NCBI RefSeq assembly: GCF_003977595.1
Contig: NZ_RYYR01000008.1
Location: 101,083-165,082 of the forward strand
DNA from: Lysinibacillus antri
GTDB lineage: Bacteria; Bacillota; Bacilli; Bacillales_A; Planococcaceae
Direction of reading: 5' to 3'
Length of the DNA: 64,000 nucleotides
A model generated the notes under the pieces. That model saw nothing but the letters and a program-made list of their open reading frames with translations, had not been told where the DNA came from and did no database searches. The position numbers were made by a program, and so were the translations under genes. Positions 63,898 through 64,000 of the stretch are shown piece after piece; position 1 is the first letter of the stretch; the number at the start of each line of letters is the position of its first letter.

Positions 63898-64000
63898 TTA
63901 TGCCCTTTCTGGAGCTTGCCAAGTCCAATTGGCAAGCTTCTTTAAATTCATGGCAGCAAAAGTAAGCATCGCCTGCATGGACAATTTTTTAATCCCACGT
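63898..64000 (-). CDS. IS1182-type transposase, C-terminal end (partial)
   Basis: The last ~34 codons encode RGIKKLSMQAMLTFAAMNLK and end LANWTWQAPERA, the typical terminal helix of IS1182-family DDE transposases (x-x-x-M-Q-A-x-x-T-F-A-A-x-N-L-K-K). The rest lies beyond the window. Confidence 0.7.
   Translation of the reverse strand, partial: RGIKKLSMQAMLTFAAMNLKKLANWTWQAPERA

Noticed and set aside
1..64000. tRNA, rRNA, known riboswitches, phage integrase or attachment sites
   Set aside because: None recognised on reading both strands; a covariance-model search (Infernal/Rfam, tRNAscan-SE) would settle it.

Overview
The window is AT-rich Firmicutes DNA from an endospore-forming member of the Bacillaceae/Planococcaceae, most likely Lysinibacillus or a close relative (inferred from gene content, not from a marker-gene comparison). 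Evidence for sporulation is an alpha/beta-type SASP gene (10995-11204) and a tricistronic GerB-GerA-GerC germinant-receptor operon (3376-7122). B. subtilis-like neighbourhoods are present: deoD and yozE, ypmR-ypmS-msrA-msrB, ykyB, helD. I saw no rRNA or tRNA genes and no CRISPR array.

Layout. 1-10 kb: edge of an unknown Gln/Glu-rich protein, purine nucleoside phosphorylase, YozE, a chemoreceptor, the ger operon, methionine sulfoxide reductases and YpmS/YpmR. 10-14 kb: protein kinase-like gene, SASP, CPBP protease, a five-copy 21-bp-period repeat array, and adhP. 14-28 kb: three cyclic-di-GMP proteins (a cyclase, an MHYT-EAL protein with a degenerate GGDEF domain, and a PAS-GGDEF-EAL protein), interleaved with immunity-like genes (DUF4304, leucine-rich repeat), small membrane proteins and a compact HTH regulator operon. 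28-38 kb: acetyltransferase, beta-propeller membrane protein, a zinc-ribbon gene flanked by two more 21-bp-period arrays, hydrolases, an ECF sigma/anti-sigma pair and a divergent LysE/MocR pair. 38-41 kb: a 5'-truncated leuA abutting an IS200/IS605-type element that encodes an apparently intact TnpB. 41-48 kb: hydrolases, HelD, a HEPN-MNT toxin-antitoxin pair, VOC and NAD(P)-binding proteins. 48-64 kb: accessory, mostly hypothetical or membrane genes, two SUKH (SMI1/KNR4) immunity-like proteins, a sugar/sorbosone dehydrogenase-like protein, a cold-shock-domain protein, several decayed genes, and transposase remnants (IS1595-type, IS1182-type) at the right edge.

The observations most worth following up are: (i) three arrays of a 10-12 bp motif repeated at exactly 21 bp, two helical turns, in upstream regions, all reducible to one family ATATNNGCCAAA; (ii) a ~150-bp structured element present twice in opposite orientation, each time between convergent genes, with a compensatory base-pair change in a stem; (iii) the TnpB element, whose predicted guide would derive from the leuA fragment; (iv) an R(X4)HXY HEPN-MNT pair. 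Many starts were moved from the longest open frame to a downstream ATG/GTG/TTG on the basis of a Shine-Dalgarno sequence.
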